64,000 bases of DNA from Flavobacterium anhuiense (GTDB lineage: Bacteria > Bacteroidota > Bacteroidia > Flavobacteriales > Flavobacteriaceae): NCBI RefSeq assembly GCF_004151235.1, contig NZ_JUIV01000005.1, positions 62,001-126,000 of the forward strand, written 5' to 3'. Positions 45,593 through 53,477 of this stretch are shown here, piece by piece. Numbering within the stretch: the stretch's first letter is position 1; each line of letters starts with the position of its first letter. The notes under the pieces were generated by a model, which saw only the letters and a list, made by a program, of their open reading frames with translations, had not been told where the DNA came from and made no database searches. The translations under genes were made by a program, and so were the position numbers.

Positions 45593-45716
45593 CCATATAA
45601 GTGATATAAGTTCACTTTAGTTTAAGCAACTGTTATTAAGCATTGTCAAGAAAAATATAAGATTCTGACTTTCAAATCACAACCAAACTTAATATGAACT
45701 TATATAACTTATATGG
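45593..45716. repeat. Inverted repeat of ATATAAG type in a 378-bp PUL gap
   Basis: Arms 45593-45614 (CCATATAAGTGATATAAG then TTCA) and 45695-45716 are inverted with 21 of 22 bases matching. They are separated by 80 bp of plain AT-rich sequence. Both arms contain the sub-motif ATATAAG. It lies upstream of the GH2 gene start. Confidence 0.8.
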
Positions 45717-45746
45717 TGAAAATTTACTCTTCTAATTTAAAAATGA

Positions 45747-45772
45747 ATTACCGGGCTCATCTCCACATAAGC
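45747..45772 (-). other. Intra-operon hairpin
   Basis: CCGGGCT / AGCCCG extended by AATTA/TAATT with one mismatch, loop of 12 nt. No T run follows on either strand, so it looks more like a processing or attenuation hairpin than a terminator. Confidence 0.5.
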
Positions 45773-45815
45773 CCGATAATTACTGAACTAAACTAACTTA
45801 ACTAACCATTTTTTT

Positions 45816-45922
45816 GAGTTATGAATTATGAGTTATGAATTATCTCCAATTGATATTTTATTCCTCAATAAATAACCACTTAACCATCACAACAAAAACT
45901 CATAACTCATAATTCATAACTT
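45816..45922. repeat. Inverted repeat of GAGTTATGAATTATGAGTTATG type
   Basis: The left arm 45816-45837 and the right arm 45901-45922 are inverted with 21 of 22 matching; each arm itself holds two or three copies of ATGAGTT/ATGAATT. The right arm touches the stop codon of the propeller glycosidase gene. Confidence 0.8.
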
Positions 45923-46955
45923 ATAACTTCTTCGTAAGGCCAAATTTCTTCACCAAACTGTCGTATTCTTTTTTAGAGATTGTAATCATGCATCCGTGGC
46001 GTACTTTTTCTGGGAGACTGTATTTGTCCCAATCTGAGAAAAAAGTATAACCTGAGGCTTGAAACCAAGGTCCGTTTAGGTTATCTGCGATTGACAATCC
46101 GTATGAAACTCCTGGATATTGTTCGTAATACATATACCATATTTTGTCATCTGGAGAAGGAATCAGCATTGGCGCTTCTCTGAAGTTTGGACTGATAGAT
46201 TGCTGGGGCAAAGAATAAGGCCCCAAAAGGGATTTAGATTTGGCAATTCGGATGGTTTTTCCGGTTGTCCAATACAAAGTTGGATAGGTTTCGTCTTTAA
46301 TCACGGCGTAGTAGGAATCGCCAACTTTACGAATAAAAACATCAATCGTTCCCATATCCCAGTCGAATAAACGTTTTGGAGTTCCTTCGAAAGTTTTTAA
46401 ATCTTTAGACAAAACATACAATGTTCGCTGACTTGCCCAATAACGTTCGCCATCTTCTTTCGTTCCTTCCAGATGCGGCGTATGCCAAGTCATGATGAAC
46501 TTTTGAGAAGGTTCGTCATAATATAATTTTGGCGCACCAATTCGCTGTAAAGCGTTAGAATAATCTGGCGTGCTTTTTAAATCTGGCGTATAATCGGAAT
46601 GTTTTTTCCAAGTAATCAAATCATCCGAAACCCAGATATTGATAGCTTTTGCATCATCTCCAGTATTTCCTGCGATATAATATTTTCCGTCTGGGCCTTT
46701 GCAGATATCGGGATGCCCCTTATAATCTTCGAAAACTCGTTTTCCGTTATTCAGATTTTCCCAATGCAAACCATCCAAACTTACAGAATAATATAATCTT
46801 CCGTAATCGTTATGCGTCATGTGTGCAAAAAGATAGGCTTCGTTTTTTGGTTTCTCGTTTCCTTTAACTTGTCCGGGTGGGTCTGGCTGTTGCGCTTTCG
46901 CAAAAAAACCGACCAGAATCATCATTAGAAAAAATAAGTTCTTTATTGTTTTCAT
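45921..46955 (-). CDS. Five-bladed beta-propeller glycosidase, GH43/GH32-like
   Basis: A 344-residue exported protein (signal MKTIKNLFFLMMILVGFFAKAQ). Repeated propeller elements are visible: HMTHNDYGRLYYSVSLDGLH, then WENLNNGKRVF, GHPDICKGPDGKYYIAGNTG, INIWVSDDLITWKKHSDYTP, RIGAPKLYYDEPSQKFIMTW and DKIWYMYYEQYPGVSYGLSI. The pattern 'S.DG.W' and 'D..W' matches GH43/GH32/GH117-type enzymes. A catalytic base Asp could be in GHPDICKGPDG. I cannot place it in a subfamily. It lies within the PUL between the GH5-like and GH2 genes, so a polysaccharide side-chain activity is likely. Confidence 0.85.
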   Translation of the reverse strand: MKTIKNLFFLMMILVGFFAKAQQPDPPGQVKGNEKPKNEAYLFAHMTHNDYGRLYYSVSLDGLHWENLNNGKRVFEDYKGHPDICKGPDGKYYIAGNTGDDAKAINIWVSDDLITWKKHSDYTPDLKSTPDYSNALQRIGAPKLYYDEPSQKFIMTWHTPHLEGTKEDGERYWASQRTLYVLSKDLKTFEGTPKRLFDWDMGTIDVFIRKVGDSYYAVIKDETYPTLYWTTGKTIRIAKSKSLLGPYSLPQQSISPNFREAPMLIPSPDDKIWYMYYEQYPGVSYGLSIADNLNGPWFQASGYTFFSDWDKYSLPEKVRHGCMITISKKEYDSLVKKFGLTKKL

Positions 46956-46984
46956 AAGCTGTTTTTTTTAATGTGCCAATTAGT

Positions 46985-47080
46985 CAATTTGATAATTAGA
47001 AAATGAGAAAATATGGTAATTAGAAAATTAGCCCATTAACACATTTAAAAAATTATCTAATTATCAAATTGACCCATTTT
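46985..47080. repeat. Inverted repeat of CAATTTGATAATTAGA type
   Basis: CAATTTGATAATTAGA (46985-47000) faces TCTAATTATCAAATTG (47056-47071), a 16-bp perfect inverted repeat. A further inverted pair AATTAGAAAATG / CATTTTCTAATT overlaps it. The gap also holds ATGTGCCAATTAG, shared with the hairpin at 61164-61216. It fills the 125-bp gap between the propeller gene and the GH5-like gene. Confidence 0.85.
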
Positions 47081-48256
47081 CTAATTCTTTTTGTTTGCCT
47101 CAGCTGTCATTTTCTTAATCAAATCGGTTTCAGCTTTTATGTATGGCGTTCCATCTGTATGAAGCACTTCGTGAAACCATAATTTTGGTTCTGCTGTATA
47201 CGTTTTAGTCCAACTGTCCCAAGCGTATTTCGTTTGTGTTTTTCCGTCTACAAATCCCCAATTGATCATACCGACATTATATTTTCTCGCAATTGGCAAA
47301 AATCCTTCAAACGTGCTTCCGTTTGGTCTTGCCATATATTCTGTACAGATTAATGGTTTTCCGTAACGCTGTAATTGCTTCACTACTCTTTCAAAATCTG
47401 CTGGTTTATCATAATTGTGGAAAGAAACAATATCTGATTGTTCGATCTGCATTTTGTGCATTGGCTTCATTTTCGCTTCATCACTCCAATCTCCAACCCA
47501 AACTCCAGAAGTCAATGGCTGTGACGGATTACTAGATCTTGCCCAAACAAAAACATCTTTTAAAAGCGGTAAAACCAAATCGACTTTGTTTTTGATTTCA
47601 ACTTTCTCGTAAGATGGTCCTGTCATGTTATCTGGTTCATTCCAAACATCCCAACCTAAAATTCGTTTGTCATCTTTAAAATGAGAAACTGTTTCTTTTA
47701 CATATTTCTCTAAACGCGGATATTGTGTTTTGTCCTGAAGCGCTTTTTGTCCTGGAGCCTGAACCCAGCCTGAATTGTGTGTATGCGGTTTTGGCGCACG
47801 CTGTTTTCCTAAAGCTGGAAACGGATCCCAACAAGAATCGAATAAAACAAAAAGGGTTTTGATGTGATGTTTATCAGCAATTTCAAGAAACTGATCCATG
47901 CGTTTGTAAAGCCCTTCTGCGTCTTGCTGATGCAATAAATCGTGCAGATACACTCGCATTACATTCATGCCTAAATTTTCTGCCCAACCCAATTCTTGAT
48001 CAATTCTCTTTGGATCAAAAGTATCTTCCTGCCACATCTCTAACTGATTTATAGCTGTGCTAGGAGAATAATTTGCCCCAACCAACCAAGGCTGTTCTGC
48101 ATACCATTTATTGGCCTGATCTTTTGTCCAGATTTCTCTTTTTTCTATTGATGCGGTTTCGCTTTTATTTTCTTCAGGATTACTTTTTTTATTGTTGCAG
48201 CTAAGCAATACGAGTCCTGCTAACATAAATGTCAGACACAATTTTACTTTCTTCAT
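47081..48256 (-). CDS. GH5-like (clan GH-A) glycoside hydrolase lipoprotein
   Basis: About 391 residues from ATG 48256. The longer frame would add 41 residues coded by a dispersed repeat and lacks a signal peptide, so the internal start is chosen. Lipoprotein signal MKKVKLCLTFMLAGLVLLSC. The TIM barrel has acid/base Glu207 in WDVWNEPDN and nucleophile Glu306 in LICTEYMARPNG, plus LGMNVMRVYLHDLL and NVGMINWGFVDG. Relatives are called cellulase-family or 1,4-beta-xylanase, but activities vary. It could cleave the backbone of the target glycan at the cell surface. Confidence 0.9.
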   Translation of the reverse strand: MKKVKLCLTFMLAGLVLLSCNNKKSNPEENKSETASIEKREIWTKDQANKWYAEQPWLVGANYSPSTAINQLEMWQEDTFDPKRIDQELGWAENLGMNVMRVYLHDLLHQQDAEGLYKRMDQFLEIADKHHIKTLFVLFDSCWDPFPALGKQRAPKPHTHNSGWVQAPGQKALQDKTQYPRLEKYVKETVSHFKDDKRILGWDVWNEPDNMTGPSYEKVEIKNKVDLVLPLLKDVFVWARSSNPSQPLTSGVWVGDWSDEAKMKPMHKMQIEQSDIVSFHNYDKPADFERVVKQLQRYGKPLICTEYMARPNGSTFEGFLPIARKYNVGMINWGFVDGKTQTKYAWDSWTKTYTAEPKLWFHEVLHTDGTPYIKAETDLIKKMTAEANKKN

Positions 48257-48344
48257 TTCAATTTTATTTTTTTTGAACAATTGTTCTTTATGAAAGGGAA
48301 TCAACTTAATTCTGCTGATTCCCTCAAAAAAATCAGTTTTAACA

Positions 48345-48529
48345 CATTGGGTGAAATTATTTTTAACACATAGAAGCATAGATTTTTATTATTCTGCTTA
48401 AGATTATAGAAAAAGCAAGCTTTAACACATAGCGCTATGTGTATTATTCTAAGTGAAACACCTTTAATAGATTCCTAAAGACTATGTTTCTATGTGTTAA
48501 AATTAAATTCTGTTCAATTTCACCCAATG
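48345..48529. repeat. Composite intergenic inverted repeat, copy B, inside a 14-bp inverted repeat
   Basis: Arms 48365-48386 and 48477-48498 match inverted (19 of 22). The centre holds an 18-bp perfect palindrome ACACATAGCGCTATGTGT (48425-48442), and the module AAGTGAAACACCTTTA follows. Outside these lies a perfect 14-bp inverted pair CATTGGGTGAAATT (48345-48358) and AATTTCACCCAATG (48516-48529), not present in copies A or C. It fills the gap between the SusD-like and GH5-like genes. Confidence 0.85.
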
Positions 48530-48536
48530 CATATCG

Positions 48537-50060
48537 TTAATATCCAGAGTTCTGCTCTAGATTTGGATTATTATCTACATCGCTTTGCGGAATTGGCATT
48601 CTATGATTTTTTCCAACTGCGAAGTTTTTAAAATCTGGATCACGAAGCGCAATTTTATCTACAGAAGCTTGATTATTTAAATCTCCCCAGCGTTTTAAAT
48701 CTTCCCAACGAACACTTTCGCCGCATAATTCTAAAACTCTTTCCATTTTCAAACGCTCTAGGAATTTGTCATGATCGTTTCCAATTTCAGGATGTGCTGT
48801 TGCCAATGCATTCATGTTGGCACGAGTTCTTACCATATCAACATATTGGTATGCTTGAGCAGTGTTTCCCAATTCGTTTAAAACTTCCGCGTAGCGTAAT
48901 AAAATATCCGCATAACGAACCAATCTGTAGTTTACTTGGTTGTAATAATCCTCATTATTTCTATAATAATCACGGCTTCCTTTTCTAAACCAAGCTTCAT
49001 TATTGTTCCACTCCCAGTTTCTGCCGTATGTTTTGTCTCCGAAATCAGCTAATAATTGAGGATAAAACAAAGTCCATCTTAATCTTTCATCCAATTTTCC
49101 GTCTTTATTGTTTTCTTGTTTAAAGGCGTCAACTAACCAGATACGCGCTTGTCCGTCAGACCATCCAATTCCTCTTGGCGCGAAGAACTGAGAACGATTA
49201 CTAGAAACTGCTGCATTTTGATCTTCACCAGTTCCACCTTTTCTTTGGTCTCCAAATTGGATTTCAAAAACAGATTCAGCATTATTTTCATTTGTATCTG
49301 TAAAATTGTCTCTGTAATTAGCAACAAGACTGTACTTGGCTCCTGCTCCAGAAATTAAAAATTCTAAAGCCGTTTTTGCTTCTGGCCATTTGTGCTGCTG
49401 CATATATACTTTGGCAAGAAACGCTTTTGCAGCACCTTTATCTGGTCTTCCTAACTGATCTGCTGACCAATCTCTCGGCAAATCTTCAAAGGCTTCATTC
49501 AAATCTTTTTCAACTTGAGCCCAAATTTCATCTACTTTCTTCTGTTGTGGCAAAGCTTGTGGTGTTGACGGTTCTAAAACCAATGGGATATCCTCCCAAA
49601 TTACAGCGGCATAGTAATAGTGCAATGCTCTGAAAAATTTAGCCTGAGCTATAATTTTCTTTTTATCCTCTTCATTTTGAAAAGCAATATTCGGAACATT
49701 CGCTAAAACCTGATTGCATCTAAAGATAGCTTTGTAAGTGTCTCTCCATGTTACAGCATTTCCTTCCCAAAAATTATAATTGATATAATTGAATCTTGTC
49801 CAATCTGCCAATTCTGTCCACGGACTTACGCTATACCCTTCATCAGAAGTTAAATCCAGACGGAAATAAATCCATCTTGCCCACAATCCGTCTTTATAAA
49901 ACATGGCATAAATAGAGTTTACACCGGCTTGTGCATCACTTTCAGTTTTCCAATATTGGTCAACTGTAATATCATTTGGGCTGTTTAGATCCAATTCGTT
50001 TTCACAAGCGGTAAAAACAAGACCTAGAAAAGCTGCTGTTATAATTATTATTTTTTTCAT
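48537..50060 (-). CDS. SusD/RagB-family glycan-binding lipoprotein
   Basis: A 507-residue surface lipoprotein (lipobox FTAC, Cys19). SusD hallmarks: LDLNSPNDITVDQYWKTESD with AQAGVNSIYAMF, the helical TPR-like region AEVNxxLGN-type (KFFRALHYYYAAVIWEDIPL, then AEVLNELGNTAQAYQYVDMV), and the end NHRMPIPQSDVDNNPNLEQN, then SGY. It forms the lid of the SusC transporter and captures the glycan. It is co-transcribed 16 bp after the SusC-like gene. In this PUL it determines substrate choice, which cannot be read from sequence. Confidence 0.96.
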   Translation of the reverse strand: MKKIIIITAAFLGLVFTACENELDLNSPNDITVDQYWKTESDAQAGVNSIYAMFYKDGLWARWIYFRLDLTSDEGYSVSPWTELADWTRFNYINYNFWEGNAVTWRDTYKAIFRCNQVLANVPNIAFQNEEDKKKIIAQAKFFRALHYYYAAVIWEDIPLVLEPSTPQALPQQKKVDEIWAQVEKDLNEAFEDLPRDWSADQLGRPDKGAAKAFLAKVYMQQHKWPEAKTALEFLISGAGAKYSLVANYRDNFTDTNENNAESVFEIQFGDQRKGGTGEDQNAAVSSNRSQFFAPRGIGWSDGQARIWLVDAFKQENNKDGKLDERLRWTLFYPQLLADFGDKTYGRNWEWNNNEAWFRKGSRDYYRNNEDYYNQVNYRLVRYADILLRYAEVLNELGNTAQAYQYVDMVRTRANMNALATAHPEIGNDHDKFLERLKMERVLELCGESVRWEDLKRWGDLNNQASVDKIALRDPDFKNFAVGKNHRMPIPQSDVDNNPNLEQNSGY

Positions 50061-50076
50061 TACGCTGTTTTTTTAA

Positions 50077-53000
50077 TTAAAAGCTAAACTCTACACCTAA
50101 AGAATAAGTCCTAAGGTTCGGAAATGCACCATTATCTACACCTCTTTCAAAAATATTATTGTTAGTAAACTCCGGATCTAATCCTTGGTATTTAGTAATC
50201 GTAATAATATTCTGTGCCGATAAGGTCAATCTTGCTCTTGAAATGCCAGAACCTTGTAACACATTTTGCGGAAAACTATATCCGAATCCGATGTATTTCA
50301 ATCTGATGAAATTGCCGCTCTCTAAGAAACGGTCGGTATCTCCTCTTGAATTTAAAGTTGATCCTTTTGTAACTCGAGGAAAATCAGTGTTTGGATTTTC
50401 TGGCGTCCAAGGCTGAATGCCTTTTCTGTAGTTGCTATTGTCATCAAAACGATCTACAACACTTCTAAATCCGTCATAAACCATTGCTCCGTTTGAAGCG
50501 ATCCAGTTCATCGAAAAATCAAAACCTTTGTATTCAGCACCTGCATTGAAACCCATTTCAAATTCTGGCCACGGACTTCCTACAACGGCTTTGTCTTCGT
50601 TTGTAATTTGTCCGTCTCCATTATTGTCTTTAAAACGAATATCTCCAGGAACAGCATTTGGCATAATCACTTTTCCGTTTGCATTTTTGTAATTGTCAAT
50701 TTCCTGCTGATTTTGAAACAAACCATCTGTCTGCAAAACATACCACATTCCTACTGGCATACCAGCTCTTGTAACGGTGTTTCCAGAGTAATTTTCATTT
50801 TGTCCGTTACCTAAAGAAACCAGCTTATTGTTTATTTTAGTAAAGTTTACAGAAGCATTAAACGAGAAATCGTTAATTTTTTTGCTGTAAGCCAATTCCA
50901 ACTCAAAACCTTTATTTTCTACCGTAGCAGCATTAGAAATTGGGTTTCCGCCATCGTTTCCTGTAGTTAATAGAATTGGGAAACCAAATAATACATCTTC
51001 GGTACGAGCGATGAAATAATCGGCTGTAAAACGCAAATCGTTGTTTAGAACTCCTAAATCTACTCCTATGTTGGTTTGTTTTAATTTTTCCCAACGCAAT
51101 TCTGCATTTGACAATTTTACTTGAGCAGCAGAAGGATATAATGTTTGGTCTTTTCCTAATACAATCTGTCCAAAATTATTTACGAAGCTTTTGTATTCGT
51201 AATTTCCGATGTTTCCAGAACCTAATTCACCATAACTTGCTCTTAGTTTTAAGTCTTTAATGAACTCTGATTTAAAGAAAGATTCATTGCTGATTCTCCA
51301 ACCTGCAGAAAGAGATGGGAAATTGCCCCACTTGTTGGCATCGCTGAATTTTGAAGATCCGTCACGTCTTAAAACAGCATTAAACAAATAGCGATTATCA
51401 TAGTTGTATTCTAACCTTCCTAAATACGACGTTAAAGCCGCTTCATTGATGAATCCGCCCACTACTGGCGAATCTCCTTGATTTAAAACCTCATAATATT
51501 GCCCAGTTCCAGAATTCATAGGAAGATTTCTTTTTGTTCCGTAAATCTGATTGTAATTGTCTTTTTGATAGGTCTGACCTACTAAAAGCGTAATATCGTG
51601 TTTGCCAAATTCTTTTTTGAAAGTCAAAGTATTTTCAAATAATAAAGTCTCCGATCTTCCTTTGTTTTGATCTGTTTGAGAAGGATCTTGCGGTTGGTTT
51701 AAAGTCCAACTTCCTTTTTTTCTCATGAATTTATACGAATCAAAACTGGTTTCATATCCGAAATTGAAACGGTATTTCAGCCATGGCACAAATTTTAATT
51801 CTGACCAAATGTTTCCTCTAATTCTAAAATTTTCATTGATAGTATTCGCAAAATCAGCAATTGCCAAAGGGTTTGTACCAAAAGTATCGGCAACACCTTG
51901 TTTTCCATAACCGTATCCGCCCGGATTAGAAGCATCATAAAGCGGAATCGTTGGTGTCATTCTGTAAACATCAATAATTGGGTTACCAGACATTTCATCT
52001 GTTTTAGAATTACTTATTGCTAAGTTTTCTCCAATGCTGAAAATTCCTTTTGTACCGCTAGAGTTTACCCTGAATGAAATTCTGTCGAAATCGGTTCCTA
52101 CAACCGTTCCTTCATTTCCAAAATAATTTCCAGACATAAAGAAACTCGAATTCTCATTTCCTCCCGAAAAACTAGCGTTATAATCCTGAATCATTCCTGT
52201 TCTAAAAACCGCATCTTGCCAATCTGTATTTACAGCCATATTCAAGTTTTGTCTAGGAAGTCCAGCATTGTCGTATGCCATATTGTTGTATTTGGCAAAC
52301 TCTTCGGTTCCCATTAAATCGTAGCGAGGCATTGTTGTAAAACTGCTTTTGGCTGATACTTCAACCTGAAGCGGACCTTTTTTACCTTTTTTAGTCGTAA
52401 TAATGATTACACCATTTGCCGCTCTAGAACCGTAGATTGCTGCTGCAGAAGCATCTTTTAAAACCTGAATCGATTCAATATCATTTGGATTAAAGTCTCT
52501 GTTTGCAGAAGTTACTAAACCGTCAATTACGTATAATGGATTGGTGTTTTGAAGGTTTTTAAGTCCACGAATTTCAACATTGGCTTCTTGTCCTGGGCGT
52601 CCGCCACCGCGAACTTTAACTCCCGTAACCAAGCCTTGAAGTCCGTCTGCCACTGTAGTAACCTGTCTTTTCTGAATTTCATCAGGTTTCACTAATGCAA
52701 CAGCTCCCGTAAGGTCTTTTTTCTGTTGCGATCCGTAACCTACAACAACTATCTCGTCCAATTTCATGGCATCTTCTGCCATTGTTACATTTATAGAAGT
52801 TTTGTTGTTGATGGCAATTTCTACTGTTTTATAGCCTTGCGAACTAAAAACTAGAGTCTGATTTCCGCTAGCTGAAATTTTAAAGCTTCCGTCAAAATCG
52901 GTAACAGCACCATTCTGTGTTCCTTTTATCAAAACATTCGCAAAAGGAACCGCTTGTCCGTCTGCGGTAGTCACTTTTCCCGTAACATTTATTTGCTGGG

Positions 53001-53094
53001 CAAAAGCGGACTGCAGTAATAAACTAAAGAAAACTAAGAGGTAATATCTCTTCGTTAAAAAGTGAGTGAACTTTGTTTTCATTGATTTTTGCAT
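50077..53094 (-). CDS. SusC/RagA-family TonB-linked outer-membrane transporter
   Basis: A 1005-residue protein; an ATG four codons downstream is an equally good start. After the signal peptide (LLLQSAFAQQ) it has a carboxypeptidase-regulatory-like domain (about 35-120; VTGKVTTADGQAVPFANVLI), a TonB-interacting segment (LDEIVVVGYGSQQKKDLTGA), and a plug (about 135-240; GLKNLQNTNPLYVIDGLV, SAAAIYGSRAANGVIIITTK). The large barrel ends in LRTYSLGVEFSF. It imports oligosaccharides with energy from TonB. It is the first gene of the PUL and divergent from the hybrid two-component regulator. Confidence 0.96.
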   Translation of the reverse strand: MQKSMKTKFTHFLTKRYYLLVFFSLLLQSAFAQQINVTGKVTTADGQAVPFANVLIKGTQNGAVTDFDGSFKISASGNQTLVFSSQGYKTVEIAINNKTSINVTMAEDAMKLDEIVVVGYGSQQKKDLTGAVALVKPDEIQKRQVTTVADGLQGLVTGVKVRGGGRPGQEANVEIRGLKNLQNTNPLYVIDGLVTSANRDFNPNDIESIQVLKDASAAAIYGSRAANGVIIITTKKGKKGPLQVEVSAKSSFTTMPRYDLMGTEEFAKYNNMAYDNAGLPRQNLNMAVNTDWQDAVFRTGMIQDYNASFSGGNENSSFFMSGNYFGNEGTVVGTDFDRISFRVNSSGTKGIFSIGENLAISNSKTDEMSGNPIIDVYRMTPTIPLYDASNPGGYGYGKQGVADTFGTNPLAIADFANTINENFRIRGNIWSELKFVPWLKYRFNFGYETSFDSYKFMRKKGSWTLNQPQDPSQTDQNKGRSETLLFENTLTFKKEFGKHDITLLVGQTYQKDNYNQIYGTKRNLPMNSGTGQYYEVLNQGDSPVVGGFINEAALTSYLGRLEYNYDNRYLFNAVLRRDGSSKFSDANKWGNFPSLSAGWRISNESFFKSEFIKDLKLRASYGELGSGNIGNYEYKSFVNNFGQIVLGKDQTLYPSAAQVKLSNAELRWEKLKQTNIGVDLGVLNNDLRFTADYFIARTEDVLFGFPILLTTGNDGGNPISNAATVENKGFELELAYSKKINDFSFNASVNFTKINNKLVSLGNGQNENYSGNTVTRAGMPVGMWYVLQTDGLFQNQQEIDNYKNANGKVIMPNAVPGDIRFKDNNGDGQITNEDKAVVGSPWPEFEMGFNAGAEYKGFDFSMNWIASNGAMVYDGFRSVVDRFDDNSNYRKGIQPWTPENPNTDFPRVTKGSTLNSRGDTDRFLESGNFIRLKYIGFGYSFPQNVLQGSGISRARLTLSAQNIITITKYQGLDPEFTNNNIFERGVDNGAFPNLRTYSLGVEFSF

Positions 53095-53218
53095 TTTAGA
53101 TAGTTTTATTTCTTTTTGTGGTTTGGTTTAATGAAATATGGCGCTTTTTTAGCCGTCTGGTATACGGGCAAAAAAAGAACTAATATTCTTTAGTTGTAAT
53201 AAATTGTTCATTTTGTTT

Positions 53219-53246
53219 CAAAATTATTAATGGTTAGTTTTTTCAA
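53219..53246 (-). promoter_or_regulatory. Candidate promoter of the polysaccharide utilisation operon
   Basis: On the minus strand, a -33 TTG (53244-53246) and a -7 TAATTTTG (53219-53226) are 17 bp apart, matching the Bacteroidota consensus. They lie about 125 bp before the SusC-like start. The 383-bp gap should also hold the binding site of the AraC-type output domain of the divergent regulator; no clear repeat was seen. Confidence 0.45.
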
Positions 53247-53477
53247 ACTTTATTTTATTGATAGTGTATTTTTAACCTTAAAATTTTATCAATATCATTT
53301 ATTTGAAAATTCAAAGTAGGCGCTTTTTATTCAAAATAAAATGCTTCATTTGTGTCAATATCTCTCTCAAATGATTCAAATTGTATTAAAAACAGTCCAT
53401 TTTCATTCAGCTGCAACATTTTGTAGAATATTGAGACGATTTGCAGAAATCTAGATTTTAGCCTAAAAAATACAACT

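Noticed and set aside
48257..48379. 41-residue N-terminal extension of the GH5-like protein
   Set aside because: It is coded by a dispersed repeat and would bury the lipoprotein signal that starts at the internal ATG.
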